Assembly (NCBI RefSeq): GCF_010093235.1
Contig: NZ_PDWP01000010.1
Location: forward strand, 51,455-115,454
From: Pseudoxanthomonas suwonensis
Lineage (GTDB): Bacteria > Pseudomonadota > Gammaproteobacteria > Xanthomonadales > Xanthomonadaceae
Reading direction: 5' to 3'
Length of the DNA: 64,000 nucleotides
Shown: positions 27,031 through 35,184 of the stretch, piece after piece
Position numbering within the stretch: position 1 is the stretch's first letter
Layout: every line of letters begins with the position of its first letter
Notes under the pieces: model-generated
Database searches by the model: none
The model's input: only the letters and a program-made list of their open reading frames with translations
Told to the model about the DNA's origin: nothing
Translations under genes and position numbers: made by a program

Positions 27031-27861
27031 TCAGCCTCCCGCCAGCTCGGTGCCGCGCACCCGCGCGGCGTGGATGGCGCGCGCGACCAGGTCCTCGAAG
27101 CCGTCGGCCTGGAAACGCTCGATCGCGGCCTGGGTGGTGCCGCCGGGCGAGGTCACCCGCCGGCGCAGTTCGTCCGCCGGCTCGCCGGTTTCGGACAGCA
27201 TGCGCGCCGCGCCCAGCAGGGTCTGCACGACCAGGGTGCGTGCCTGTTCCGGTCCGAGGCCCTCGGCGCGCGCCGCCGCCTGCATCGCCTCGGCCAGCAG
27301 GAACACATAGGCCGGGCCGCTGCCGGAGACAGCAGTGACCGCATCCATCAGCGGTTCCTCGTCGATCCACACGGTGGCGCCGGCGGCGGCGAGCACCGCC
27401 TCGGCCTGCGCGCGCTGGCCCGCTTCCACGCCAGGTCCGGCATACAGGCCGGTCACGCCGGCGCCAAGCAGCGCAGGGGTGTTGGGCATGCAGCGCACCA
27501 CGGCGGTTCCGTCGCCAAGCCATTCACGCAGCCGGTCCACGGGGATGCCGGCGGCGATCGAGACCACCAGCGGCCGGCTCCGTGCGGCGAACGGGGCCAG
27601 GGGCTCGCATACCCCGCGCATGACCTGTGGCTTGACTGCCAGCAGCCACAGCCCGGCTCCCTCGACCGCCGAAGCGGCATCGGGGAATGCCTGCACGCCG
27701 AAGTCCGCCGCCAGCGCCTCGCGCAGCGCCTGCACGGGCTCGGCCACGCGGATCCGCGCCGGATCGGCGCCGCGTGCGACCAGGCCGCCTATCAGGCTGC
27801 GTGCCATGTTGCCGCCGCCGAGGAAGGCGATGACGGGAAGGGGCCCGGGGTTGCTGGACAT
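27031..27861 (-). CDS. proC: Pyrroline-5-carboxylate reductase
   Basis: A 276-residue enzyme, normal length for ProC, which reduces pyrroline-5-carboxylate to proline with NAD(P)H. The Rossmann motif is FLGGGNMARSLIGG, and conserved segments are VVRCMPNTPALLGAG, AVSGSGPAYVFLLAEAM and TSPGGTTQAAI. It lies between yggS (51 nt upstream) and the DUF4426 gene (1 nt downstream), and the three probably form one unit. Confidence 0.93.
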   Translation of the reverse strand: MSSNPGPLPVIAFLGGGNMARSLIGGLVARGADPARIRVAEPVQALREALAADFGVQAFPDAASAVEGAGLWLLAVKPQVMRGVCEPLAPFAARSRPLVVSIAAGIPVDRLREWLGDGTAVVRCMPNTPALLGAGVTGLYAGPGVEAGQRAQAEAVLAAAGATVWIDEEPLMDAVTAVSGSGPAYVFLLAEAMQAAARAEGLGPEQARTLVVQTLLGAARMLSETGEPADELRRRVTSPGGTTQAAIERFQADGFEDLVARAIHAARVRGTELAGG

Positions 27862-27912
27862 CGACGCCTCCTGCGCAGGGAAAACAGCAGTCTAGCGCCA
27901 GGCGCGGCCCGC

Positions 27913-28611
27913 TCAGGGGCGTGGGCGCGGCCCGAACAGCGCGGTGCCGATGCGCACCAGGGTGGCGCCCTCGGGGATGGCCACGGCGAAGTCGTCGCTC
28001 ATGCCCATCGACAGCGTGTCGACCTGCGGATGGCGCGCGGCGAGTGCGTCGAACAGGCGCTTCATCGCCCGGAACGCCGGGCGCCGCTGTTCCGGGTCCG
28101 GATGCGGGACCGGGATCGCCATCAGTCCGCGCAGCGCCAGCCGCGGCTGCGCCGCCACCGCGGCGGCCAGGGCTTCGACCTCGTCCGGGCGGCAGCCGGC
28201 CTTGCCTTCCTCGCCCTCGACATTGACCTGCAGCAGCACGTTGAGCGGTGCCGCCGCCGGGTCCCGCCTGGCTGCCAGTGCCGTGACCACGCTGGCGCGG
28301 TCGATGCTGTGCACCCAGTCGAACACGCGCGCGGCGACCGCGGCCTTGTTCGACTGCAGATGGCCGATCAGGTGCCATTCCAGGGCGGCGTCGACCGACG
28401 GATCCAGGGCCTGGCGCTTTGCCGCCGCTTCCTGCACGTAGTTTTCGCCGAAGGCGCGCTGGCCGGCCGCGGCCAGCGCGGCCACCGCCTCGGCAGGCTG
28501 TACCTTCGATACCGCCAGCAGGCGCGGGCACGGCCGGCCTGCCGCCCCGGCGGCGGCCCTGATGCGCGCGAGGACTTCCTGGAGGCGGTCGGCGGGGCTT
28601 GGATCGGTCAC
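27913..28611 (-). CDS. yggS: YggS family pyridoxal-phosphate homeostasis protein
   Basis: A 232-residue TIM-barrel PLP-binding protein that keeps free PLP in check. The PLP lysine is in LLAVSKVQPAEAV; other conserved segments are FGENYVQEAAAKR, WHLIGHLQSNK, LLQVNVEGEEGKAG, LSMGMSDDFAVAI and LVRIGTALFG. The GTG at 28609-28611 is chosen because homology begins there and the pilT promoter lies just upstream; an in-frame ATG at 28668 would add 19 unconserved residues. Neither start has a good ribosome-binding site. Confidence 0.88.
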   Translation of the reverse strand: MTDPSPADRLQEVLARIRAAAGAAGRPCPRLLAVSKVQPAEAVAALAAAGQRAFGENYVQEAAAKRQALDPSVDAALEWHLIGHLQSNKAAVAARVFDWVHSIDRASVVTALAARRDPAAAPLNVLLQVNVEGEEGKAGCRPDEVEALAAAVAAQPRLALRGLMAIPVPHPDPEQRRPAFRAMKRLFDALAARHPQVDTLSMGMSDDFAVAIPEGATLVRIGTALFGPRPRP

Positions 28612-28625
28612 GGTCGGGGCCGGGA

Positions 28626-28653
28626 TTGGCAGGTGGGAAACGGACGCTATACT
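28626..28653 (+). promoter_or_regulatory. Sigma-70-type promoter of pilT
   Basis: TTGGCA (28626-28631) and TATACT (28648-28653) are separated by 16 nt. The predicted start near 28660 gives a leader of about 65 nt before the pilT ATG. The site lies in the divergent gap if yggS starts at 28611. Confidence 0.6.
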
Positions 28654-28725
28654 GCCGGCAGGGGACATCGCACGCCAGCCCGCGCAGCGCGGGCCGGCCG
28701 GGGAATTCTGGGGAAAAACTCACGC

Positions 28726-29763
28726 ATGGATATCGCCGAACTGCTGGCCTTTTCGGTCAAGAACAAGGCTTCGGACCTGCACCTGTCCGCGGGCCTGCCG
28801 CCGATGATCCGCGTGGATGGCGACGTCCGCCGGATCAACATTCCCGCGCTGGACCACAAGCAGGTCCACTCGCTGGTGTACGACATCATGTCGGACAAGC
28901 AGCGCCGGGACTACGAGGAGTTCCTCGAGGTCGACTTCTCGTTCGAGATTCCCTCGCTGGCGCGCTTCCGCGTCAACGCGTTCAACCAGAACCGTGGCGC
29001 CGGCGCGGTGTTCCGCACCATTCCCTCCGAGGTGCTGACCCTGGAGGACCTGGGCTGCCCGCCGATCTTCCGCCAGCTCATCGACCAGCCGCAGGGCCTG
29101 ATCCTGGTCACCGGCCCGACCGGCTCGGGCAAGTCGACCACGCTCGCGGGCATGATCGACCACATCAACAAGAACGAGTACGGGCACATCCTCACCGTCG
29201 AGGACCCGATCGAGTTCGTGCACACCTCGCAGAAGTGCCTGATCAACCAGCGCGAGGTGCACCGCGACACCCATGGCTTCAACGAAGCCCTGCGCTCGGC
29301 GCTGCGCGAGGACCCGGACTACATCCTGGTCGGCGAAATGCGCGACCTGGAGACCATCCGCCTGGCGCTGACCGCCGCGGAAACCGGCCACCTGGTGTTC
29401 GGCACCCTGCATACCAGCTCGGCGGCCAAGACCATCGATCGAATCATCGACGTGTTCCCCGCCGGCGAAAAGCCTATGGTGCGCTCGATGCTGTCCGAAT
29501 CGCTGCGCGCGGTGATCTCGCAGGCGCTGCTGAAGAAGGTCGGTGGCGGGCGTACCGCGGCCTGGGAAATCATGGTCGGCACCCCGGCCATCCGAAACCT
29601 GATCCGCGAGGACAAGGTCGCGCAGATGTACTCGGCCATCCAGACCGGCCAGCAGTACGGAATGATGACCCTCGACCAGCACCTGCAGGACCTGGTCAAG
29701 CGCGGCCTCGTCACCCGTCCCCAGGCGCGCGAGTACGCAAAGGACAAGCGACTCTTCGAGTGA
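28726..29763 (+). CDS. pilT: Type IV pilus retraction ATPase PilT
   Basis: A 345-residue hexameric secretion-type ATPase that depolymerises type IV pili. Walker A is GPTGSGKST (130-138), the Asp box is VEDPIEFVH, Walker B is ILVGEMRD, and the His box is TGHLVFGTLHTSSAA. The C-terminal motif AIRNLIRE, needed for PilT function in other species, is intact. It is followed by pilU after a 142-nt gap that holds unusual repeats, and has its own promoter. Confidence 0.96.
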   Translation: MDIAELLAFSVKNKASDLHLSAGLPPMIRVDGDVRRINIPALDHKQVHSLVYDIMSDKQRRDYEEFLEVDFSFEIPSLARFRVNAFNQNRGAGAVFRTIPSEVLTLEDLGCPPIFRQLIDQPQGLILVTGPTGSGKSTTLAGMIDHINKNEYGHILTVEDPIEFVHTSQKCLINQREVHRDTHGFNEALRSALREDPDYILVGEMRDLETIRLALTAAETGHLVFGTLHTSSAAKTIDRIIDVFPAGEKPMVRSMLSESLRAVISQALLKKVGGGRTAAWEIMVGTPAIRNLIREDKVAQMYSAIQTGQQYGMMTLDQHLQDLVKRGLVTRPQAREYAKDKRLFE

Positions 29764-29775
29764 TCGGAAAGGCGC

Positions 29776-29883
29776 GTGATTGGTGATTTGTAATTCGTGA
29801 TTCGACAAGGCCGGAGGTCGTGACGCGGGATCGGTGAGTTGGGCGCATTCGCGCTTTCGAATCACCAATCACGAATCACGAAT
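29776..29883. repeat. ATTCGTGATT-type short repeats, inverted, between pilT and pilU
   Basis: The left group has GTGATTGGTGATTTG (29776-29790) and ATTCGTGATTCG (29793-29804). The right group (29858-29883) contains their reverse complements CGAATCACCAATCAC (one mismatch) and CGAATCACGAAT. The A/T-rich words stand out against the GC-rich surroundings. The two groups can pair across about 53 nt. Similar word repeats occur between genes in Xanthomonadaceae, as I recall. Confidence 0.7.
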
Positions 29884-29905
29884 CCCGGCTCCGCAGGAGC
29901 CATCG

Positions 29906-31036
29906 ATGAGCACCATGGATTTCACCTCGTTCCTCAAGCTGATGGCGCACCAGAAGGCGTCGGACTTGTTCATCACCGCGGGCATGCCGCCGGCGATGAA
30001 GGTGCACGGCAAGATCACGCCGATCACGCAGACGCCGCTGACCCCGCAGCAGAGCCGCGACATGGTCCTCAACGTGATGACCCCGGCGCAGCGCGAGGAG
30101 TTCGAGAAGACCCACGAGTGCAACTTCGCCATCGGCGTCGCCGGCGTCGGCCGCTTCCGCGTCAGCTGCTTCTACCAGCGCAACCAGGTGGGCATGGTGC
30201 TGCGCCGGATCGAGACCAAGATCCCGACGGTCGAGGAGCTGAACCTGCCGCCGATCATCAAGACGCTGGCGATGACCAAGCGCGGCATCATCATCTTCGT
30301 CGGCGCCACCGGCACCGGCAAGTCGACCTCGCTGGCGGCGATGATCGGCTACCGCAACCAGAACTCGACCGGCCACATCATCACCATCGAGGACCCGATC
30401 GAGTTCGTGCACAAGCACGAGGGCTGCATCGTCACCCAGCGCGAGGTCGGCATCGACACCGACAGCTGGGAGGCCGCGCTGAAGAACACCCTGCGCCAGG
30501 CGCCGGACGTGATCATGATCGGCGAGGTGCGTACCCGCGAGGGCATGGACCACGCCATCGCCTTCGCCGAGACCGGCCACCTGGTGCTGTGCACCCTGCA
30601 TGCGAACAACGCCAACCAGGCGATGGACCGCATCATCAACTTCTTCCCCGAGGACCGCCGCAGCCAGCTGCTGATGGACCTGTCGCTGAACCTCAAGGGC
30701 GTGGTCGCGCAGCAGCTGGTGCCGACCCCGGACGGCAAGGGCCGCCGCGTGGCGATGGAGATCCTGCTGGGCACCCCGCTGGTGCAGGACTACATCCGCG
30801 ACGGCGAGATCCACAAGCTCAAGGAGGTCATGAAGGAATCGACCAACCTGGGCATGAAGACCTTCGACCAGAGCCTGTTCGAGCTGTACCAGGCCGGCGA
30901 GATCTCCTACGAGGATGCCCTGCGCTACGCCGACTCGCAGAACGAGGTGCGCCTGCGCATCAAGCTCTCCCAGGGCGGCGACGCGCGCACCCTGTCCCAG
31001 GGCCTGGACGGCGTCGAGATCGCCGAGGTGCGCTGA
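29906..31036 (+). CDS. pilU: Type IV pilus ATPase PilU
   Basis: A 376-residue PilT paralogue that helps retraction together with PilT. Walker A is GATGTGKST, the Asp box is IEDPIEFVHKHEG, Walker B is VIMIGEVRTREGMDH, and the His box is GHLVLCTLHANNANQ. It lacks AIRNLIRE and has QDYIRDGEIHKLKEVMKES instead, as expected for PilU. The ATG at 29906 follows CAGGAGCC; the longer frame reads through the repeat region and is not coding. Confidence 0.95.
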   Translation: MSTMDFTSFLKLMAHQKASDLFITAGMPPAMKVHGKITPITQTPLTPQQSRDMVLNVMTPAQREEFEKTHECNFAIGVAGVGRFRVSCFYQRNQVGMVLRRIETKIPTVEELNLPPIIKTLAMTKRGIIIFVGATGTGKSTSLAAMIGYRNQNSTGHIITIEDPIEFVHKHEGCIVTQREVGIDTDSWEAALKNTLRQAPDVIMIGEVRTREGMDHAIAFAETGHLVLCTLHANNANQAMDRIINFFPEDRRSQLLMDLSLNLKGVVAQQLVPTPDGKGRRVAMEILLGTPLVQDYIRDGEIHKLKEVMKESTNLGMKTFDQSLFELYQAGEISYEDALRYADSQNEVRLRIKLSQGGDARTLSQGLDGVEIAEVR

Positions 31037-31126
31037 CGCACCAGCACGGGCGGCGGAGTGCCGCCCTCCGGCATGGGCCCCGCGCGGGGCAGGAAAGGAT
31101 TTCCACGAACCGGCAGGAGCCAGGTC

Positions 31127-31720
31127 ATGCACGAGCAGGACACGCGTAATCCGTACCAGCCGCCCCTGGCTGTCCAGCCGCCGGGGGGGGCTCCCGGGGT
31201 CGGCGCCTTGCGCGCGCCCCGCGGGATCCCGGTAGACGCCGTGGAGTTGTTCGGTCCTTCGTGGGTGAAACTGGCGGTGATGTCGCTGGTCACCCTCGGT
31301 CTCTATGACCTGTACTGGTTCTACCGCAACTGGAAGGCCATCGCCGAGTCGCAGCGGCGGACCGACATCTGGCCGTTCTGGCGCGCCTTCTTCTCGCCTG
31401 TCTGGTCCTACGCCTGCTTTCGCGACCTGGGGGCGCTCGCCGGCAACCGCCGCCGCGCCCTGGCCTACCCGCCGGCGCTGCTGGCGGCGGCCTACATCGC
31501 GCTGAACCTCTGCGCCCGGCTGGAGAACGAGGCCATGCTGCTGGCCCTGCTGGTCTTCGTGCCGATCCTGCCGGTCAATTCGCTGGTCCGCTCGTACAAC
31601 GAGGACACCTTCGGCCATCCCGGCGACGCCGACGAGTGGTCGGTCTGGAACTGGCTGGCCGTGGTGTTCCTGGGACCGGTGCTGCTGTTGCTGGTGGCAG
31701 CGGCCATCGTCGTCCTCTGA
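31127..31720 (+). CDS. DUF4234-like membrane protein
   Basis: A 197-residue protein with about four membrane segments. After a proline-rich N-terminus (NPYQPPLAVQPPGGAPG) comes SWVKLAVMSLVTLGLYDLYWFYRNWKAI split by the YDLYWFYRNW motif typical of DUF4234 proteins. The end ALLVFVPILPVNSLV and AVVFLGPVLLLLVAAAIVVL is hydrophobic. Its function is unknown. The ATG at 31127 follows AGGAG (31115-31119). Confidence 0.75.
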   Translation: MHEQDTRNPYQPPLAVQPPGGAPGVGALRAPRGIPVDAVELFGPSWVKLAVMSLVTLGLYDLYWFYRNWKAIAESQRRTDIWPFWRAFFSPVWSYACFRDLGALAGNRRRALAYPPALLAAAYIALNLCARLENEAMLLALLVFVPILPVNSLVRSYNEDTFGHPGDADEWSVWNWLAVVFLGPVLLLLVAAAIVVL

Positions 31721-31762
31721 CGTTGCGGGACGGGCGGGGAGGCCCGCCGCGGGCGTGCCGGT

Positions 31763-31809
31763 CCGGCGCAGGTTTCAGATGAAACCTGCGCCGGCCTGGT
31801 GTCTAATAC
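31763..31809 (+). promoter_or_regulatory. 32-bp perfect palindrome with adjacent -10 box (putative operator-promoter)
   Basis: Arms CCGGCGCAGGTTTCA (31763-31777) and TGAAACCTGCGCCGG (31780-31794) are exact reverse complements around a 2-nt centre. A TAATAC -10 box follows at 31804-31809, putting the -35 region inside the right arm. This fits a repressor site over the promoter of the YitT-family gene. It could instead be a terminator for the gene ending at 31720, but no T-run follows. Confidence 0.55.
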
Positions 31810-31835
31810 GCGCCCCCACGCCGGCACCCTTCCCA

Positions 31836-32552
31836 GTGACCCTCCCAGATTCCGACCTCCGGCCCGGCCAGGACGTGCTGCCCGACGATGGCGCGGTAGT
31901 CACCGCCGGGCCGCTGACCCCGCCGCCGGATTCGGCGGGCACCGGGGCCGACACCAGGGCGTTCCAGCACACGGTGGCCGAGGACGTGCAGGGCATGGTC
32001 CTGGCCGCCCTGGTGGCGTCGCTGGGGCTGGCTGTGTTCGCCCAGGGCGGGATCATGATCGGCGGCATGGCCGGGGTGTCGTTCCTGCTGCACTACGCCC
32101 TGGGCTGGAACTTCGGCATCGTGTTCGTGCTGGTGAACCTCCCGTTCTACTGGATCGCCGTGCGCCGGATGGGCTGGGAGTTCACGATCAAGACCTTCCT
32201 GGCCGTGGGCGCCACCGGCCTGCTCACCGACCTGCTGCCGCGCTGGGTCGGCTGGGCGTACATGTCCCCGGCCTTTGCCGCCATCGTCGGCGGCGTGCTC
32301 AGCGGGCTGGGCATCCTGTTCTTCATCCGCCACCGCGCCAGCCTTGGCGGCGTGGGCATCCTGGCCGTGTACCTGCAGCGCAGCCGCGGCATCAGCGCCG
32401 GCAAGGTGCAGCTGGTGTTCGACGCTTTGCTGATGGCCATCGCGCTGACGGTCCTGTCGCCGGCCAAGGTGATGTACTCCACGCTCGGCGCGGTGGTCCT
32501 GAGCCTGCTGTTGATGTTCAACCACCGGCCCAACCGCTACATGGGCGTCTGA
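31836..32552 (+). CDS. YitT family membrane protein
   Basis: A 238-residue protein with five or six membrane segments. Typical YitT features are GLAVFAQGGIMIGGMAGVSFLLHYALG, WNFGIVFVLVNLPFYWIA and the glycine-rich ASLGGVGILAVYLQR. The cytoplasmic DUF2179 tail of the longer YitT proteins is missing, so this is the short form. The role is unknown. GTG 31836 is chosen because the -10 box at 31804 would place transcription start near 31816; ATG 31779 and GTG 31755 lie in or before the palindrome. The start is uncertain. Confidence 0.8.
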   Translation: MTLPDSDLRPGQDVLPDDGAVVTAGPLTPPPDSAGTGADTRAFQHTVAEDVQGMVLAALVASLGLAVFAQGGIMIGGMAGVSFLLHYALGWNFGIVFVLVNLPFYWIAVRRMGWEFTIKTFLAVGATGLLTDLLPRWVGWAYMSPAFAAIVGGVLSGLGILFFIRHRASLGGVGILAVYLQRSRGISAGKVQLVFDALLMAIALTVLSPAKVMYSTLGAVVLSLLLMFNHRPNRYMGV

Positions 32553-32555
32553 GGC

Positions 32556-33425
32556 TCAACGCGCCAGGCGTTCGTACAGGGCCTGCGCGTCGACCGGTGC
32601 CCGTACCTTGGCGTCGTTGTCGAAGTAGCAATACACGTCGCGCCGTTTCGCCCGTGGTGGCGGGGCGTCGAGGAAGCGGCGCGCGTCGTCCGGCTCGCCG
32701 CCGTCGGCCCAGCGGCGGATGCGTGCCGCCCAGCGGTCCAGCGCCTCGTCGCCGTATCCGCTGCGGTACAGCTCGGTATCGCCATGCAGGCGCAGGTATA
32801 CGAACCCGGCGGTGACGTCCTCCGCGTAGGGAAAGCGCCCGGGCGTGTCCGAGACCACCAGCGCGACCCGGTGCCGCCGCAGCAGGCGGATGAAGCCCGG
32901 GTCGTCGAAGCTTTCGTGGCGTATCTCCAGGGCGTGGCGCAGGCGCCGCCTGGGACCCGGGGGCAGGGCGACCCGCCCCTTCATCCGCCGGCGCTCGTAC
33001 CCGCGGGCCAGGGACAGGGCGGCGTCGGTATCGCGCGGCAGCTGGCCGAGGAAAGCGTCAAGCAGGTCGTGGTCGTAGCGCATGGAAGGCGGCAGCTGCC
33101 ACAGCAGCGGCCCGAGGTGGGGGCCGAGCAGCAGCACCCCGGAGGCGAAGAAGTTGGCCAGCGCTGCCCCGGTATCCCGCAGCCGCAGCATGTGGGTCAC
33201 GTAGCGTGGTCCCTTCACCGCGAACACGAACTCGCGCGGTACCTGCCCGGCCCAGGTCGCCCAGCTGCGTGGCGACTGCAGCGAATAGAACGAGCCGTTG
33301 AGCTCGATGCTGGCGAAGCTGTGGGCGGCGTATTCCAGCTCGCGGCGCTGCGGAAGTTCCCGCGGGTAGAACACCCCGCGCCACGGCGCATAGCGCCAGC
33401 CGGAGATGCCGATGCGGATGGCCAT
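32556..33425 (-). CDS. DUF72 domain protein (YecE-like)
   Basis: A 289-residue soluble protein with a TIM-barrel-like DUF72 domain. Typical segments are IRIGISGWRYAPWRGVFYP, FASIELNGSFYSLQSPRSWATWA, FVFAVKGPRYVTHMLRL, LWQLPPSM and GFVYLRLHGD. The biochemical role of the family is unsettled. It is convergent with the YitT gene, with 3 nt between the stop codons. Confidence 0.88.
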   Translation of the reverse strand: MAIRIGISGWRYAPWRGVFYPRELPQRRELEYAAHSFASIELNGSFYSLQSPRSWATWAGQVPREFVFAVKGPRYVTHMLRLRDTGAALANFFASGVLLLGPHLGPLLWQLPPSMRYDHDLLDAFLGQLPRDTDAALSLARGYERRRMKGRVALPPGPRRRLRHALEIRHESFDDPGFIRLLRRHRVALVVSDTPGRFPYAEDVTAGFVYLRLHGDTELYRSGYGDEALDRWAARIRRWADGGEPDDARRFLDAPPPRAKRRDVYCYFDNDAKVRAPVDAQALYERLAR

Positions 33426-33468
33426 GGCCCGATCATCGCCCGCGGCGCGGGCACGGACGGGTGAAGGC

Positions 33469-34014
33469 TCAGCCGGCCACCTCCATCCAGGGAAGGGCGT
33501 GGGTGGACAGCAGGCGCTGGTGCGCCGGGCAGTCCGGGCGGTGCGCGCCGGGCAGGTAGCCCAGCGACATCAGGAACTCGCCGGTGATCTCGCCTCCGGT
33601 GAAGCGGAAGGTGCCCTTGAACAGCTTCACCCAGCCGGCCTTGTCCAGCGGATGGTGCGCATACAGCCAGGCGGCGAACCCGCCGTGGCTGTCGCGCATG
33701 CGCAGGATCACGCCGGCATTGTGGATCGCCGCCTCGACCTTGAGCCGGTTGCGGATGATCCCGGGATCGGCCAGCAGGCGGGCACGGTCCGCTTCGCCGT
33801 AGGCCGCCACCTTGGCCACGTCGAAGCCGTCGTAGGCGCGGCGGAAGCCCTCGCGCTTGCGCAGCATCGTTTCCCAGCTCAGGCCCGCCTGGTTGATCTC
33901 CAGCAGCAGGCGCTCGAACAGCACCGCCTCGTCGCGCTGGGGCACGCCGTACTCGTGGTCGTGGTAGGGGCCGTGAAGGGGGTGGCCAGGGGCGAAGTCG
34001 CAGTAGGCGGACAT
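33469..34014 (-). CDS. tag: DNA-3-methyladenine glycosylase I
   Basis: A 181-residue base-excision repair enzyme removing 3-methyladenine. The zinc site is Cys5, His18, His158 and Cys162, matching E. coli Tag in order. Glu39 and Trp47 in the segment LEINQAGLSWETMLRKRE are the base-recognition pair. The opening YHDHEYGVP has Tyr where E. coli has Trp. The ATG at 34012-34014 gives the normal Tag length; an upstream extension in the same frame runs antisense to algH and is rejected. Confidence 0.93.
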   Translation of the reverse strand: MSAYCDFAPGHPLHGPYHDHEYGVPQRDEAVLFERLLLEINQAGLSWETMLRKREGFRRAYDGFDVAKVAAYGEADRARLLADPGIIRNRLKVEAAIHNAGVILRMRDSHGGFAAWLYAHHPLDKAGWVKLFKGTFRFTGGEITGEFLMSLGYLPGAHRPDCPAHQRLLSTHALPWMEVAG

Positions 34015-34080
34015 GCAGGGAGCCTCGGACGGAGGACCCGGATTGTCGCAGGGGCGCGCCGGCGGAAGCGCGCCGCCGGC

Positions 34081-34086
34081 TAGAAT
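34081..34086 (+). promoter_or_regulatory. -10 box of algH suggesting a leaderless mRNA
   Basis: TAGAAT at 34081-34086 is followed by six bases and then the algH ATG at 34093. Transcription would start at or within a base or two of the start codon. There is no ribosome-binding site before the ATG and no good -35 hexamer. Confidence 0.5.
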
Positions 34087-34092
34087 GGGTGC

Positions 34093-34659
34093 ATGTCCGC
34101 CCCCCAAGACAACCTGGCCAACCAGCTGCTGGTCGCACTGCCGGCGCTGGCCGCCCCGAACTTCGCCCGTACCGTCGCGCTGGTCTGCCAGCACGACGAG
34201 GACGGCGCCATGGGCGTGGTGGTCAACCGTCCCTCCGAATACACCCTGGGCCAGGTCCTGGCGCAGATGGGCATCGGCGGCGCCGACGCCGCCCTGTGCG
34301 CCCGCCCGGTGTTGCATGGCGGCCCGGTGCACCAGGAGCGGGGCTTCGTGATCCATGACGGCGACCACGGCTGGGATTCCAGCCTCAAGGTGGGCGAGGG
34401 CCTGTACCTGACCACCTCGCGGGACGTGCTCGAAGCGATGGCCGCCGGCGATGGGCCGGCCAACGCCATCGTCGCCCTCGGCTGCGCCGGCTGGGGGGCG
34501 GGGCAGCTCGAGCACGAGCTGGCCGAGAACACCTGGCTGACCGTGCCGGCCGACGGCGAGCTGCTGTTCGGCCTGCCGCTGGACAGCCGCTGGCAGACCG
34601 CGGCCAACCGCATCGGCGTGGACCTGTTCCGCCTGGCGGGCTACAGCGGGCATGCCTGA
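34093..34659 (+). CDS. algH: YqgE/AlgH family protein
   Basis: A 188-residue protein of the UPF0301 family. The pattern [47 protein letters not shown] is split by short loops as in the family, followed by [15 protein letters not shown] and [18 protein letters not shown]. AlgH was first linked to alginate regulation in Pseudomonas; its biochemical role is not settled. The ATGs of algH and ruvX overlap as in most gammaproteobacteria: the ruvX ATG (34652) lies before the algH stop (34657-34659). Confidence 0.92.
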   Translation: MSAPQDNLANQLLVALPALAAPNFARTVALVCQHDEDGAMGVVVNRPSEYTLGQVLAQMGIGGADAALCARPVLHGGPVHQERGFVIHDGDHGWDSSLKVGEGLYLTTSRDVLEAMAAGDGPANAIVALGCAGWGAGQLEHELAENTWLTVPADGELLFGLPLDSRWQTAANRIGVDLFRLAGYSGHA

Positions 34660-35122
34660 GGCGAGCGTGCCCGCGCTGCCTTCGCCCGACGCCATCGTGC
34701 TCGGCTTCGACGTCGGTTCCCGCCGGATCGGCGTGGCCGTGGGCAGCGCCTTCGGCGGCGCCCGCGCGGTGGCGGTGGTCGACGTGCATGCCGCCGGCCC
34801 GGACTGGGCCGCCCTGGACCGCCTGCGCAACCAGTGGGGCCCTGGTGGCCTGATCGTCGGCGACCCGCTGACCCTGGACGGCGAGGACCAGCCCGCGCGT
34901 CGCCGCGCCCGCGCCTTCGCCCATGCCCTGCGCGAGCGCTATGGCCTGCCGGTGGGCATGGTCGACGAGCGCTCCAGCTCGGTCGAGGCCGCGCAGCGCT
35001 TCGCCCGCGCGCGCGCCAGCGGCGCCCGCCGCCGTCGCGACGCCGAGGCGCTCGATGCCGAAGCCGCCGCCGTGATCATCGAACGCTGGCTGGCCGCGCC
35101 GGGGGCCGCCTCCCCGCCGTAG
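34652..35122 (+). CDS. ruvX: Holliday junction resolvase-like RuvX (YqgF)
   Basis: A 156-residue RNase-H-fold nuclease also implicated in processing of pre-16S rRNA 5' ends. The first acidic residue is in [15 protein letters not shown], the Glu-bearing strand region reads [10 protein letters not shown] and the last acidic pair is in [18 protein letters not shown]. It overlaps algH by 8 nt, and pyrB follows after 62 nt. Confidence 0.9.
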   Translation: MPEASVPALPSPDAIVLGFDVGSRRIGVAVGSAFGGARAVAVVDVHAAGPDWAALDRLRNQWGPGGLIVGDPLTLDGEDQPARRRARAFAHALRERYGLPVGMVDERSSSVEAAQRFARARASGARRRRDAEALDAEAAAVIIERWLAAPGAASPP

Positions 35123-35184
35123 CCGCGCCTTCTCCTTTCCATGCCGCATGCGCCGGCGCCGCCGGCCACACAGGACCACGACCG

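Noticed and set aside
27070..28725. Apparent fusion of pilT to an upstream 550-codon segment
   Set aside because: The upstream part is antisense to proC and yggS. The pilT ATG at 28726 and its promoter at 28626-28653 explain the gene.
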